The translations under genes and the position numbers were made by a program. From the NCBI GenBank assembly GCA_014764515.1, contig JACXWD010000028.1:1-39105 (forward strand): DNA of 39,105 nucleotides, read 5' to 3'. Under the pieces are notes generated by a model. That model ran no database searches and was not told the origin of the DNA. It worked only from the letters and a program-made list of their open reading frames with translations. Positions 30,834 through 38,755 of this stretch are shown here, piece by piece. Source of the DNA: Candidatus Polarisedimenticola svalbardensis. GTDB lineage: Bacteria; Acidobacteriota; Polarisedimenticolia; Polarisedimenticolales; Polarisedimenticolaceae. The first letter of the stretch is position 1. Each line of letters begins with the position of its first letter.

Positions 30834-32837
30834 GTGTCCGGTCCCATGGTCGATGGCGCCGCAGGCACCGATCAGCCGATGCCCCTTCCCGAGGGCGAGC
30901 TGCTACTGGTGGGCAATCCGAACGTTGGCAAAAGCGCCCTTTTCGGCGAATTGACCGGCAATTACGTGGTTGTCTCCAACTACCCGGGAACCACCGTGGA
31001 AGTGACCCGGGGCATCGCCCTGGTGGGAGACCGCAAACTGACGGTGATGGACTCGCCGGGGGCCAATTCCTTCCTGCCCTCCAGCGACGACGAACGAGTC
31101 ACCCGGGACATGCTGCTTTCCGAGGAGACCGGCACTGTCGTTGCGGTAGGGGACGCCAAGAACACACAGCGCACCATCCTGCTGGCGCTCCAGCTGGAGG
31201 AGATGCAGCGACCTTACGTGCTTTGCCTCAACATGATGGACGAGGCGCAGGCCCGGGGAATCGAAATCGACCACCAGGGCCTCGAGGCGGAGCTGGGGAT
31301 CGATATCGTTCCAACGGTGGCAACCCGTGGCAAGGGGACTGCAGCTCTGCGGGCAGTCCTGGCCGCTGCCCGTTGCGGGACACGTACGATCCGGTATCCG
31401 GAGAGGGTGGAACAGGCGCTGGCGGAAGTGATCCCACTGCTGCCGGCGGCCCCGGTATCCCCTCGAGCGCTGGGCCTGATGGTCCTGTGCGATGACGGCT
31501 CCCTTGACGACTGGCTGGCCGGGAAGGCGGGCACGGCGGATATGTCGCCGATCGCCGGAATACGGCGCCGGTTGCATGACGATCTGGACGAACCCCTGAT
31601 CTATGTTGTCAACCGGACTCGGCTGGAAGTGGCTTCGGAAATCGTCGGCCGCGTGGAAAGCAAGAGCGGGCGCAACAGCCATGCCGGCACCAGGATCTGG
31701 CAGTTCCTCGACCGTTACGCCACCCATCGATTCTGGGGTTTGCCGATTCTGGGTGTGGTTCTGTTCGCCATGTACCAGTTCGTGGGCGTGTTCGGCGCCG
31801 GTACTCTCGTGGGGATTCTCGAGGAGGGTCTTTTCGGCAGCATCATCAATCCGGCTGCCATCGCTTTCGCAGATCGCTGGATCACGGTCTCGTGGATACG
31901 GGACTTTCTGGTCGGTGAGTACGGCATCATCACCATGGCCCTGACCTACTCCCTGGCGCTGGTCTTCCCGATCGTAGGGACTTTCTTCCTGGCCTTCGGT
32001 CTCCTGGAAGATTCGGGATACCTGCCCCGGCTGGCCGTCATGGTGAACAAGGGTTTCCGTCGTATCGGACTGAACGGCAAGGCGGTTCTTCCCATGGTTC
32101 TGGGGCTCGGTTGCGACACTATGGCGACGCTGACCACCCGAATCCTTGAAACTCGCAAGGAGCGACTGATCGTCATCCTGTTGCTCGCCCTGGGAGTGCC
32201 CTGCTCCGCCCAGCTCACTGTGATCCTTGCCATGCTTGGAGCCCTGTCGCCCCTGGCTCTGCTGATCTGGGTTTCGGTGGTGCTGGGAGTGATCCTGCTG
32301 GTCGGGGCCCTGGCCTCCAAGTTGATACCCGGAAGGGCCAGCGATTTCATCCTGGAGCTGCCGCCGCTGCGCATGCCCAGGCCGGGAAACATTCTCGTCA
32401 AGACCGTGGCCCGAATCGAGTGGTACCTCAAGGAAGCGGTGCCGCTGTTCGTGTTGGGGACGGTGATCCTGTTCATCGTAGACCGGCTGAACTGGCTGGT
32501 CGCCATGGAGCGGGCGGCGGAACCGATCCTGAAAGGGGTCCTGGGGCTTCCGCCGGAAACTGCAGGGACCTTCATCATCGGATTCCTGAGAAGGGACTTC
32601 GGGGTGGCGGGGCTGTACCACATGTCTCGTGACGGCGCCCTGGACCCGGTGCAGGTCCTGGTTGCGGTCACCACCATCACACTGTTCATCCCTTGCATCG
32701 CCAATCTGTTCATGATCGTGAAAGAGCGGGGCTGGAAAACCGGCCTGGCGATCTCGGCTTTCATTTTTCCGTTCGCTCTCCTGGTGGGGGCGTTGCTCAA
32801 TGCGGTTCTGCGGGCAATCCCCCTGCCGCTGGCGTGA
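30834..32837 (+). CDS. feoB: Ferrous iron transporter FeoB
   Basis: The 667-residue protein has an N-terminal G domain with G1 GNPNVGKS (27-34), G2 PGTT (51-54), G3 DSPG (73-76; DLPG is commoner) and G4 NMMD (133-136), then a linker and a membrane domain of about eight helices from residue 295. The two gating segments are present: PMVLGLGCDTMATLTTRILETR with CSAQ shortly after, and GFLRRDFGVAGLY in the second half. FeoB imports Fe(II) using nucleotide hydrolysis. It starts at GTG 30834, seven bases after GGGAGG. FeoA is encoded downstream instead of upstream, separated by a Cys-rich protein gene. Control by the upstream Fur box is inferred. Confidence 0.96.
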   Translation: MSGPMVDGAAGTDQPMPLPEGELLLVGNPNVGKSALFGELTGNYVVVSNYPGTTVEVTRGIALVGDRKLTVMDSPGANSFLPSSDDERVTRDMLLSEETGTVVAVGDAKNTQRTILLALQLEEMQRPYVLCLNMMDEAQARGIEIDHQGLEAELGIDIVPTVATRGKGTAALRAVLAAARCGTRTIRYPERVEQALAEVIPLLPAAPVSPRALGLMVLCDDGSLDDWLAGKAGTADMSPIAGIRRRLHDDLDEPLIYVVNRTRLEVASEIVGRVESKSGRNSHAGTRIWQFLDRYATHRFWGLPILGVVLFAMYQFVGVFGAGTLVGILEEGLFGSIINPAAIAFADRWITVSWIRDFLVGEYGIITMALTYSLALVFPIVGTFFLAFGLLEDSGYLPRLAVMVNKGFRRIGLNGKAVLPMVLGLGCDTMATLTTRILETRKERLIVILLLALGVPCSAQLTVILAMLGALSPLALLIWVSVVLGVILLVGALASKLIPGRASDFILELPPLRMPRPGNILVKTVARIEWYLKEAVPLFVLGTVILFIVDRLNWLVAMERAAEPILKGVLGLPPETAGTFIIGFLRRDFGVAGLYHMSRDGALDPVQVLVAVTTITLFIPCIANLFMIVKERGWKTGLAISAFIFPFALLVGALLNAVLRAIPLPLA

Positions 32838-32847
32838 GGAACACGGC

Positions 32848-33045
32848 ATGAATGCGGCGAGCATGAATTGCGGTCTGTGCGGTTACTCGTTCACCCGGGT
32901 CGAGCGCGGTTGTGTTTCATGCCCGCTGAACGCCGGCTGCGATCTGGTGAAATGCCCCAGTTGCGGTTTTCAATTCCCTCGAAGTTCCCTTCTGATCAAC
33001 TGGACCCTGGGCCTGGTCGCCCGGATCCGGAGGTGGTTCTCATGA
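32848..33045 (+). CDS. Small seven-cysteine protein within the feo operon
   Basis: This 65-residue protein has seven cysteines in its first 39 residues: C8-x2-C11, C22-x2-C25-x5-C31 and C36-x2-C39, followed by a hydrophobic/basic tail (SLLINWTLGLVARIRRWFS) that could lie on the membrane. The CxxC pairs suggest a zinc ribbon or an iron-sulfur site. It occupies the place between feoB and feoA, overlaps feoA by 4 bp (ATGA), and has GAGGAA six bases before its ATG, so its translation is well supported. It may play the part of FeoC-like accessory proteins, but it lacks the winged-helix of FeoC. Function unproven. Confidence 0.75.
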   Translation: MNAASMNCGLCGYSFTRVERGCVSCPLNAGCDLVKCPSCGFQFPRSSLLINWTLGLVARIRRWFS

Positions 33046-33296
33046 AAACCGGTACCCAGCATCGGGATCGCGACGATGAACAGGCTCTCAACCAGGTTCC
33101 GGAAGGCGAAGAGGTTCGAATCGTCCGGATCGTCGCCGGCCACCCGGAGCAGATGATTCGGCTTTCCGGCATGGGAGTCGTGCCCGGCGCCCTGGTGCAG
33201 GTCCGCCAGCGCAGGCCGGCCATGGTTCTGGCCCTGGGTGAGACCACCCTGGCGCTGGACCCGGAAGTATCCGCCGGAATCAAGGTGCGCAAGTAG
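33042..33296 (+). CDS. feoA: FeoA-domain protein
   Basis: The 84-residue protein has the SH3-like FeoA fold: EEVRIVRIVAGHPEQMIRLSGMGVVPGALVQVRQRRPAMVLALGETTLALDPEVSAGIKV, with the RLxxMGxxPG motif at about 40-49 diagnostic (written here in family form). It helps FeoB-dependent Fe(II) uptake on the cytosolic side. The N-terminal 20 residues (HRDRDDEQ) are acidic/basic and not part of the domain. Start ATG 33042 overlaps the Cys-rich gene's TGA; GGAGG lies about eight bases upstream. It is the last gene of the fur-feo operon. Confidence 0.92.
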   Translation: MKTGTQHRDRDDEQALNQVPEGEEVRIVRIVAGHPEQMIRLSGMGVVPGALVQVRQRRPAMVLALGETTLALDPEVSAGIKVRK

Positions 33297-33316
33297 CTCC
33301 TTCCGTCAGACCCGAA

Positions 33317-33412
33317 TATAATCCTTAGTCCGGTGTAGTTGAGTATGTCCCCGCCGCCTTCGCGGCAGGGTGCCGGAATGTCCGGGCTAACGGCCCCCGG
33401 GGGTGAAGCATC
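33317..33412 (+). promoter_or_regulatory. -10 box and structured leader of the secreted TPR gene
   Basis: A perfect TATAAT (33317-33322) without a clear -35 precedes a leader that folds strongly: a hairpin at 33349-33370 (GCCGC, CTTC, GCGGC, with three more C-G pairs outside one mismatch), a CCGG/CCGG stem near 33373-33385, and CCCCCGGGGG at the ribosome-binding site GGGGGTGA, which could hide it. I could not match it to any riboswitch class known to me. Confidence 0.4.
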
Positions 33413-34687
33413 ATGACCACCAAACTCGCGAAGATCGTCCCGCTCCTGCTGGTAATCGGCCTGCTTGCCCACGGTACCGTGTTCGCACAGGCCGTGTCCG
33501 AAGCACGTGGGATCATCAAGGACAACGAAGGCAATCCGCTGGTCGGCGTCAAACTGGTGTTTAAAAATACAGCCAGTGACAAGGCTGTATACGAAGCGAG
33601 CACCAATAAGAAGGGCCGCTTCTATTTCGACAACCTGTTGTATTACCAGAACCAGGAAGGCCGCTGGTTGGTCACCGTAGAGTTCCCGGGCTTCGTGGCA
33701 ACGTCCATCGAATACAGCAGCCGCACCCAGGTCCGTTTGGTGGAAGAGTTCACCAAGAACCTGGGGCCGGGAGTCAAGATCCCGCCGCTGAACATTCGCC
33801 CTTTTGGAGACGCCGAGCTGAATTTCATCATGACCCCCGAGGATCAGCTGGCCGTGGTGGAAAAGGTGGTGGAACAGGATTCCGCCGCCGAAGCGCCTGC
33901 CACGCCCCAACAGGATCCATGGGACCGGGCGCTGATGCTGGCCAATGCCGGCGACATGGAAGAGTCGGTGGAGTTTTTCGAGAAGGCGATCAAGGACGAA
34001 CCGGACGACGCCGGACGGCGGGATACTTTCGCCAAGGTGCTGTACCAGCTGGAGCAGTTCGACGAGGCGGAGGCCCAGGCCCAATCCGCCGTCGCACTGG
34101 ATCCTTCCAACATTTCCACCTACCTGGTGCTTTACAGTATCTACGTGGGCAATGACGACTTCGAGTCTGCCCGCCAGGCGCTGGAAACGGCCAGGGAACA
34201 GGATCCTGCCGACCGCGAAGTCCTGGAGCGGGTGGCCTGGCTCGCCTCACGCAACGGTGAGCCAGAAGACGCCATCGCAGCCTATGAGGCGATGACCGCT
34301 GCCGATCCCGGCGATGTGGAGGCCTGGGTCGCATTGGGAGGCCTGTACGCCGAACAGGGCAAGATGGATCAATCCGAAGCCGCCTACCGCACGGTTGTGG
34401 AGCTGGATCCTTCCAACGCCTACAAGACGTTCTTCAACATCGGCGTTCTGATGGAGAGCAAGGACGTCCTCACCGATGTCGACAACAAGCGCGCCGTCGA
34501 GGCGTTCCGCAAGGCGGTGGAGATCAAGCCGGACTATGCGGAGGCCTGGCGCCGCCTGGCGTTCGCTTCCCTCAGGACCGGCGATCTGGCCGGCACGCGG
34601 AAAGGGCTGGAGCGCTACATCGAACTGTCTCCGGATGCAGCCGATGCCGCCCAGGTCAAGGCGATGCTGGGTGGCCTGCCTAAGTGA
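33413..34687 (+). CDS. Secreted TPR protein with carboxypeptidase-regulatory-like domain
   Basis: The 424-residue protein has a signal peptide (1-25, ending VFAQ), an N-terminal beta-sandwich resembling carboxypeptidase-regulatory domains (about 30-105: ARGIIKDNEGNPLVGVKLVFKNT, then NKKGRFYFDNLLY), and six or so TPR units from about 165 to 420 (DRALMLANAGDMEESVEFFEKAIKDEPDD, QSAVALDPSN, YIELSPDA). It is probably periplasmic and binds proteins, perhaps in assembly or secretion, fitting its position just before pgeF and secDF. The ATG at 33413 is seven bases after GGGGGTGA. Its TGA overlaps the pgeF GTG by 4 bp. Confidence 0.85.
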   Translation: MTTKLAKIVPLLLVIGLLAHGTVFAQAVSEARGIIKDNEGNPLVGVKLVFKNTASDKAVYEASTNKKGRFYFDNLLYYQNQEGRWLVTVEFPGFVATSIEYSSRTQVRLVEEFTKNLGPGVKIPPLNIRPFGDAELNFIMTPEDQLAVVEKVVEQDSAAEAPATPQQDPWDRALMLANAGDMEESVEFFEKAIKDEPDDAGRRDTFAKVLYQLEQFDEAEAQAQSAVALDPSNISTYLVLYSIYVGNDDFESARQALETAREQDPADREVLERVAWLASRNGEPEDAIAAYEAMTAADPGDVEAWVALGGLYAEQGKMDQSEAAYRTVVELDPSNAYKTFFNIGVLMESKDVLTDVDNKRAVEAFRKAVEIKPDYAEAWRRLAFASLRTGDLAGTRKGLERYIELSPDAADAAQVKAMLGGLPK

Positions 34688-35415
34688 CACAGACGGGCCG
34701 GGGTGACTGGTACCTGACGGAGACCGATGGAGCGAGGCTCGCCCGGTGCGGCCTGCTGGATGACAGCCGGGGGTTCGGCCACGGCTTTTCTTCCCGGGAC
34801 GGCGGCGGAGCCGAAAATCCGGATGTTTTTCTAGCCGCCGCAGGTCTGGCCGGACGGCCGGTGTGCATGGCCCGGCAGGTCCACGGCGCCCGGCTGATTT
34901 CTCCCGGGGCGGTATCGGAACTTCCTGAGGCAGACGGCATTCTCATCGGAAACAACCCCGAAGGCCCGGCGGCGGGGATCCGCACCGCCGACTGTGTTCC
35001 GGTTTTGCTGGCCGATCCGGTGTCGGGACAGGGCGCCGTTGTCCATTCCGGCTGGAAAGGGACTGCCGCCGGAATCGCCCCGCTGGCAGTGGGGGTGCTG
35101 GCCGGAAGGGGAGTCATCCCGTCGGACCTGCGGGCAGCCCTTGGTCCGGCCATCGGCGGCTGTTGCTACCAGGTCGGCTCCGAAGTGGTCGGCGCCGTAG
35201 GTGGCGCCGGGGTGGAGCCCCGGGGCGGCGGTTTCCGCCTGGACCTCCGGCAGGCGATCCGGATGCAGTTGGAGGCGGCCGGTGTGGATCCCAGGCGGAT
35301 CAGCATCGCTCCATGGTGCACCTGTTGTGAAAAAGGCCTGTTTTTCTCCTGGCGGAGGGAGGGAGCAGGCGCAGGGCGGATGATCTCGGTACTGGCGGCC
35401 ACCGGGCCTCCTTGA
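34684..35415 (+). CDS. pgeF: Peptidoglycan editing factor PgeF/multicopper-polyphenol-oxidase-like (YfiH family)
   Basis: The 243-residue protein carries the YfiH signatures RQVHGA (64-69), RTADCVPVLLAD (99-110), VHSGWKGTAAGI (119-130) and GPAIGGCCYQVG (153-164), with His, Cys and His in the order of the zinc/phosphate site. Proteins of this family edit peptidoglycan precursors and/or act as purine nucleoside phosphorylases; the older name laccase-domain protein is not a good guide to function. It starts at GTG overlapping the upstream stop (GTGA). Its TGA lies within the -35 of the yajC promoter. Confidence 0.93.
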   Translation: MTQTGRGDWYLTETDGARLARCGLLDDSRGFGHGFSSRDGGGAENPDVFLAAAGLAGRPVCMARQVHGARLISPGAVSELPEADGILIGNNPEGPAAGIRTADCVPVLLADPVSGQGAVVHSGWKGTAAGIAPLAVGVLAGRGVIPSDLRAALGPAIGGCCYQVGSEVVGAVGGAGVEPRGGGFRLDLRQAIRMQLEAAGVDPRRISIAPWCTCCEKGLFFSWRREGAGAGRMISVLAATGPP

Positions 35416-35440
35416 CGGTCGGGCAGCGGTGCGTCACAAT
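35412..35440 (+). promoter_or_regulatory. Promoter of yajC-secD-secF
   Basis: TTGACG (35412-35417, over the pgeF stop codon) and CACAAT (35435-35440) are 17 bp apart, predicting a start near 35447 and a leader of about 58 bases that contains the stem-loop at 35457-35487. Confidence 0.5.
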
Positions 35441-35456
35441 CCCCGTTTGGAAAAAC

Positions 35457-35487
35457 AGGTATTTAGAGCCTGGAATCAGAAATACCT
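35457..35487 (+). promoter_or_regulatory. Stem-loop in the yajC-secDF leader
   Basis: AGGTATTT (35457-35464) and AAATACCT (35480-35487) pair perfectly over eight bases with a 15-base loop. The stem ends two bases before GGGGG (35489-35493), the best candidate ribosome-binding site of yajC, so it could influence its translation. It has no trailing T-run, so it is not a typical terminator. Confidence 0.45.
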
Positions 35488-35504
35488 TGGGGGTTCAGAA
35501 AATA

Positions 35505-35828
35505 ATGATGCACACGCTGACAGGGTTTATCGCCATGAGCCAACCGGGCCAGAACGGCGAATCGCCTGGGCTGTTCCAGAGTCTGCTCCCGTTCGCTCTC
35601 ATCTTCGGTGTGTTTTACTTCCTTTTGATCGCCCCGGCCCGCAAGAAACAGAAGAAGCACCAGGAAATGCTCGGGCAGATCAAAAACGGCGACAAGGTCG
35701 TCACCAACGGCGGAATCCATGGAACCATCGTCGGTATTGCCGATGATGTTGTACAGGTGAAGATCGCCGACCAGTTGCGAATCGATGTCTCCCGAAGCGC
35801 TATCGCGGTGGTTCAGGACAAGTCCTGA
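35505..35828 (+). CDS. yajC: Preprotein translocase subunit YajC
   Basis: The 107-residue protein has one membrane helix (about 25-43, LLPFALIFGVFYFLLIAP) with the characteristic PARKKQKKHQEML basic stretch behind it, and a soluble part with the YajC motif GDKVVTNGGIHGTIVGI (about 62-78). YajC associates with SecDF at the translocon. The ATG at 35505 (with a second ATG at 35508) is preferred over an in-frame start at 35412, which lies in promoter DNA. secD follows after 18 bp. Confidence 0.95.
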   Translation: MMHTLTGFIAMSQPGQNGESPGLFQSLLPFALIFGVFYFLLIAPARKKQKKHQEMLGQIKNGDKVVTNGGIHGTIVGIADDVVQVKIADQLRIDVSRSAIAVVQDKS

Positions 35829-35846
35829 CCCGAAAGGATTGAGATC

Positions 35847-37457
35847 ATGTCCGGAAGCAAATTACCGCTCAAGTTCGCCATCATCGCAGCCGTGATCGTA
35901 TTGGCCGCGTGGTACGTCTATCCTCCTGGCGAGAACATCAACCTCGGTCTGGACCTTAGAGGCGGCGCCCACATCCTCATGCAGGTGGACACGGATTCAG
36001 CTCTCAATTACGAGATGGAGCTGACCCAGAGCCGGATCGGCCAGGCCCTCAAGGACGAAGGCATCACCTACGATGCCATCGTGCCCAAGGGAACCAGCGG
36101 CCTGGAACTCCGGGGGGCCGACCCGACCCGAGAGGAGGACATCCGCGAGCTGCTGCAGGATTACGTCGGCGGATGGGATCTGAGTAACCTGGGGAACGCC
36201 AGTTACTCCATGGTCATGCCGACCAGTGTCCGCAACTACATCACAACGGCGGCGATCGAGACCACGCTCTCCACCCTCAGAAACCGTGTGGACGGCCTGG
36301 GCGTCCGGGAGCCGATCATCCAGAAGCAGGGCCTCCAGGGTGATCGCATCCTGATCCAGCTTCCCGGTGTGGAAGATATTTCCCAGGTCAAGGATATCCT
36401 GCAGGATCCGGCGGTGCTTGAGTGGAAAGAGGTGACCTATCCTCCGGGAACGGTGGACACCGGCACCTGGCTGGCGCCCCAGAGCATGGAAGGGCTGTTG
36501 GCCGTGTTCGGAGGCACCCTGCCTGCCGACACCGAAGTGTTCGAGCAGGTCATCCTGTCCGAGGACGGAACGGTGACCACCCGCCTGTTCTGGCCCTTGA
36601 AGAGGGTCTCGGTCGTGGTCGGCAACGATCTCAAAAACGCCCGGCGTGGCAACGACCAGTGGGGCGATGCGAACATCTCGTTCGAACTCAGCCAGGACGC
36701 CGGACGCAGGTTCGGTGTGGCGACCAAGGAAAACGTCGGCCGGAAAATGGCGATCGTTCTCGGCGGTACCCGCTCCAAGGAGGTCATTTCGGCTCCGGTC
36801 ATCCGATCCCAGATCTTCGACCAGGGTGTGATCGAAGGCGGATTTTCCATCCAGGATGCGGAAAACCTGGCACTGAAGCTGCGGTCCGGTTCCCTGCCGA
36901 CCCAGGTCGATATCATCGAAGAACGAACCGTCGGACCTTCCCTGGGCCTGGATTCCATCAAGGCAGGCGTGATGGCCGCTCTCATCGGGTTCATCGGTGT
37001 TCTGATCTTCATGGTGATCTACTACAGGTTCTCCGGAATCAATGCTGTGGTAGCCCTGACCCTGAACCTGTTGCTGGTGCTGGGAATGATGGCCGCCATC
37101 GGCGCAACCCTGACGCTGCCCGGCATCGCCGGCCTGGTGTTGGTAGTCGGTATGGCGGTGGACAGCAATGTGCTTATTTTCGAGCGGATCCGTGAGGAAC
37201 TGCGACTGGGTAAAACGGTCCGGTCCGCTGTGGATCAGGGCTTCGGCCGTGCGTTCCTGACCATCATCGACTGCAATATCACGACCCTGGTGGCCGCCTT
37301 CTTCCTGTTCAGCTACGGAACAGGGCCTGTGAAAGGGTTCGCCGTAACCCTGACCATCGGTCTGGCGGCTTCACTGTTCACAGCGGTATTCGTATCGAGG
37401 CAGCTCTTCGAACTGGTGCTGGGCCGCGGGCACCGTGTGGAAAAACTGAGCATCTGA
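35847..37457 (+). CDS. secD: Protein translocase subunit SecD
   Basis: The 536-residue protein has an N-terminal helix (about 7-24), the D1 motif NLGLDLRGGAHILM (31-44), a periplasmic region including a second β-rich part (about 45-365), and five C-terminal membrane helices with SIKAGVMAALIGFIGVLIF and GMAVDSNVLIFERIREE. The last contains the conserved aspartate that conducts protons in SecDF. It uses the proton gradient to pull preproteins across the membrane. SecF is encoded as a separate gene 48 bp downstream, as in proteobacteria. ATG at 35847 with AAGGA upstream. Confidence 0.97.
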   Translation: MSGSKLPLKFAIIAAVIVLAAWYVYPPGENINLGLDLRGGAHILMQVDTDSALNYEMELTQSRIGQALKDEGITYDAIVPKGTSGLELRGADPTREEDIRELLQDYVGGWDLSNLGNASYSMVMPTSVRNYITTAAIETTLSTLRNRVDGLGVREPIIQKQGLQGDRILIQLPGVEDISQVKDILQDPAVLEWKEVTYPPGTVDTGTWLAPQSMEGLLAVFGGTLPADTEVFEQVILSEDGTVTTRLFWPLKRVSVVVGNDLKNARRGNDQWGDANISFELSQDAGRRFGVATKENVGRKMAIVLGGTRSKEVISAPVIRSQIFDQGVIEGGFSIQDAENLALKLRSGSLPTQVDIIEERTVGPSLGLDSIKAGVMAALIGFIGVLIFMVIYYRFSGINAVVALTLNLLLVLGMMAAIGATLTLPGIAGLVLVVGMAVDSNVLIFERIREELRLGKTVRSAVDQGFGRAFLTIIDCNITTLVAAFFLFSYGTGPVKGFAVTLTIGLAASLFTAVFVSRQLFELVLGRGHRVEKLSI

Positions 37458-37505
37458 ACTACAACCGGCGACCGTGGCATTGGCCGCGTACCGGGAGGCC
37501 CAATC

Positions 37506-38669
37506 GTGTTCCAGATCCTGAAGCAGACCAATATCGATTTCATGAGCCGCCGGAAGGTCTACCTGGCCTTCTCCGGTCTCCTGATGATCATCTCTCTGGC
37601 TATGCTCGGCGTGAAATGGCTGAACATGGGTATCGAGTTCACCGGCGGCACCGAGATGCAGGTGAAATATGTCGCCTCCCCGGATCTGTCGGATATCCGG
37701 ACCGCGCTGAAGGGTGCAGGGCTGGGGAACCCGGTGGTGACCACCATCGGCGATACGGACCTCCACGAGGTGTATATCAGGTTAGGGGTAAAAGCCGAGG
37801 ACGGCAAAGAGGGCGACCTCACCAGCCGGGTCATGGGAGCTTTGCACACCACCGCAGACAAGGCCAACCACGACAGCGGCATGGTCAACCTCAACGAAAC
37901 CAACCAGGAAGCGCTGCAGTTAAAGCTGCGGGCGGCGCCTCTATTGACCGACGATGAGGCCGACGCGCTGGCCGCTTCGATCTCCGTATACCGCAGGGAG
38001 AACGCCGTCATCGGATCCTACGAGGAACTGGACGGCCTGGCCGGCATGACCCCCGGAGCGATGGAGTACCTGCGGAACCAGATGTTCATAGGCCAGTTCG
38101 CCCTGCGGTCCCAGTCGTTCATCGGTCCGGCCATCGGCGCCGAACTGCTTGAGAAAGCGATGTGGGCCGTCCTGGGTTCCCTGGCCGGTGTCTTGCTGTA
38201 CATCGGGATCCGGTTCCAGTTCCAGTGGGGCGTCGCCGCCCTGGCGGCCCTGTTCCACGATACGGTCATTACCCTGGGTCTGTTCTCGCTGTTCAACCAG
38301 CAGATGTCCCTTCCGGTGGTGGCCGCTTTCCTCACCCTGATCGGTTACTCGGTGAACGATACGGTCGTCGTATTTGACCGCATCCGTGAGAACCTGAGGC
38401 TGCGGGGCAATCAGAAACTGGTGGACGTGGTCAACAAATCCCTCAACCAGACCTTGAGCCGGACGGTCATCACGTCCGGGTCGACCTGGTTTGTGGTGGT
38501 GGGCCTCTGGATCCTGGGCGGGGAGGCCTTGCGGCCGTTCGCCTTCGTCCTCACCATCGGCGTGATCGTCGGGACCTACTCCTCCATCTGCATTGCGAGC
38601 CCGGTTCTCGTAATGTGGCGTGAAGCGATCCTTCGCAAGAAGGTCGGCGGCGGCGCCCGAAACTCCTGA
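37506..38669 (+). CDS. secF: Protein translocase subunit SecF
   Basis: The 387-residue protein has an N-terminal helix (about 19-38), the SecF periplasmic motif GIEFTGGTEMQVKY (about 40-53), and five C-terminal membrane helices including SVNDTVVVFDRIRENLRL with the conserved aspartate. The periplasmic domain is somewhat long for SecF (about 40-210, with a DEADALAASISVYRRENAV-type insert near 150-175), which may be lineage-specific. It starts at GTG 37506, with GGGAGG about ten bases upstream. It completes the yajC-secD-secF unit. Confidence 0.96.
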   Translation: MFQILKQTNIDFMSRRKVYLAFSGLLMIISLAMLGVKWLNMGIEFTGGTEMQVKYVASPDLSDIRTALKGAGLGNPVVTTIGDTDLHEVYIRLGVKAEDGKEGDLTSRVMGALHTTADKANHDSGMVNLNETNQEALQLKLRAAPLLTDDEADALAASISVYRRENAVIGSYEELDGLAGMTPGAMEYLRNQMFIGQFALRSQSFIGPAIGAELLEKAMWAVLGSLAGVLLYIGIRFQFQWGVAALAALFHDTVITLGLFSLFNQQMSLPVVAAFLTLIGYSVNDTVVVFDRIRENLRLRGNQKLVDVVNKSLNQTLSRTVITSGSTWFVVVGLWILGGEALRPFAFVLTIGVIVGTYSSICIASPVLVMWREAILRKKVGGGARNS

Positions 38670-38675
38670 TTGAAA

Positions 38676-38694
38676 GGGGCGCCATCGGCGCTCC
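38676..38694 (+). terminator. Hairpin after secF (weak terminator candidate)
   Basis: GCGCC (38679-38683), ATC, GGCGC (38687-38691), extended outward by a G-T and two G-C pairs, gives an eight-pair stem seven bases after the secF stop. No U-run follows, so intrinsic termination is uncertain; a TTGACT at 38699-38704 just after it may belong to a promoter for the next gene, but no -10 fits. Confidence 0.3.
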
Positions 38695-38755
38695 GCTGTT
38701 GACTCCGGCCGTTCCTGGTGCCAATCTTCCTCAACCATCATGAGGGCAGGGACCG

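Noticed and set aside
30903-32864. 653-codon minus-strand open frame
   Set aside because: Antisense to feoB, with Gln/Arg/His-rich sequence and no recognisable motif.
34099-34416. Two identical 15-bp stretches in the TPR gene
   Set aside because: Both encode the LDPSN turn of TPR units, so the repeat follows from the protein repeats.
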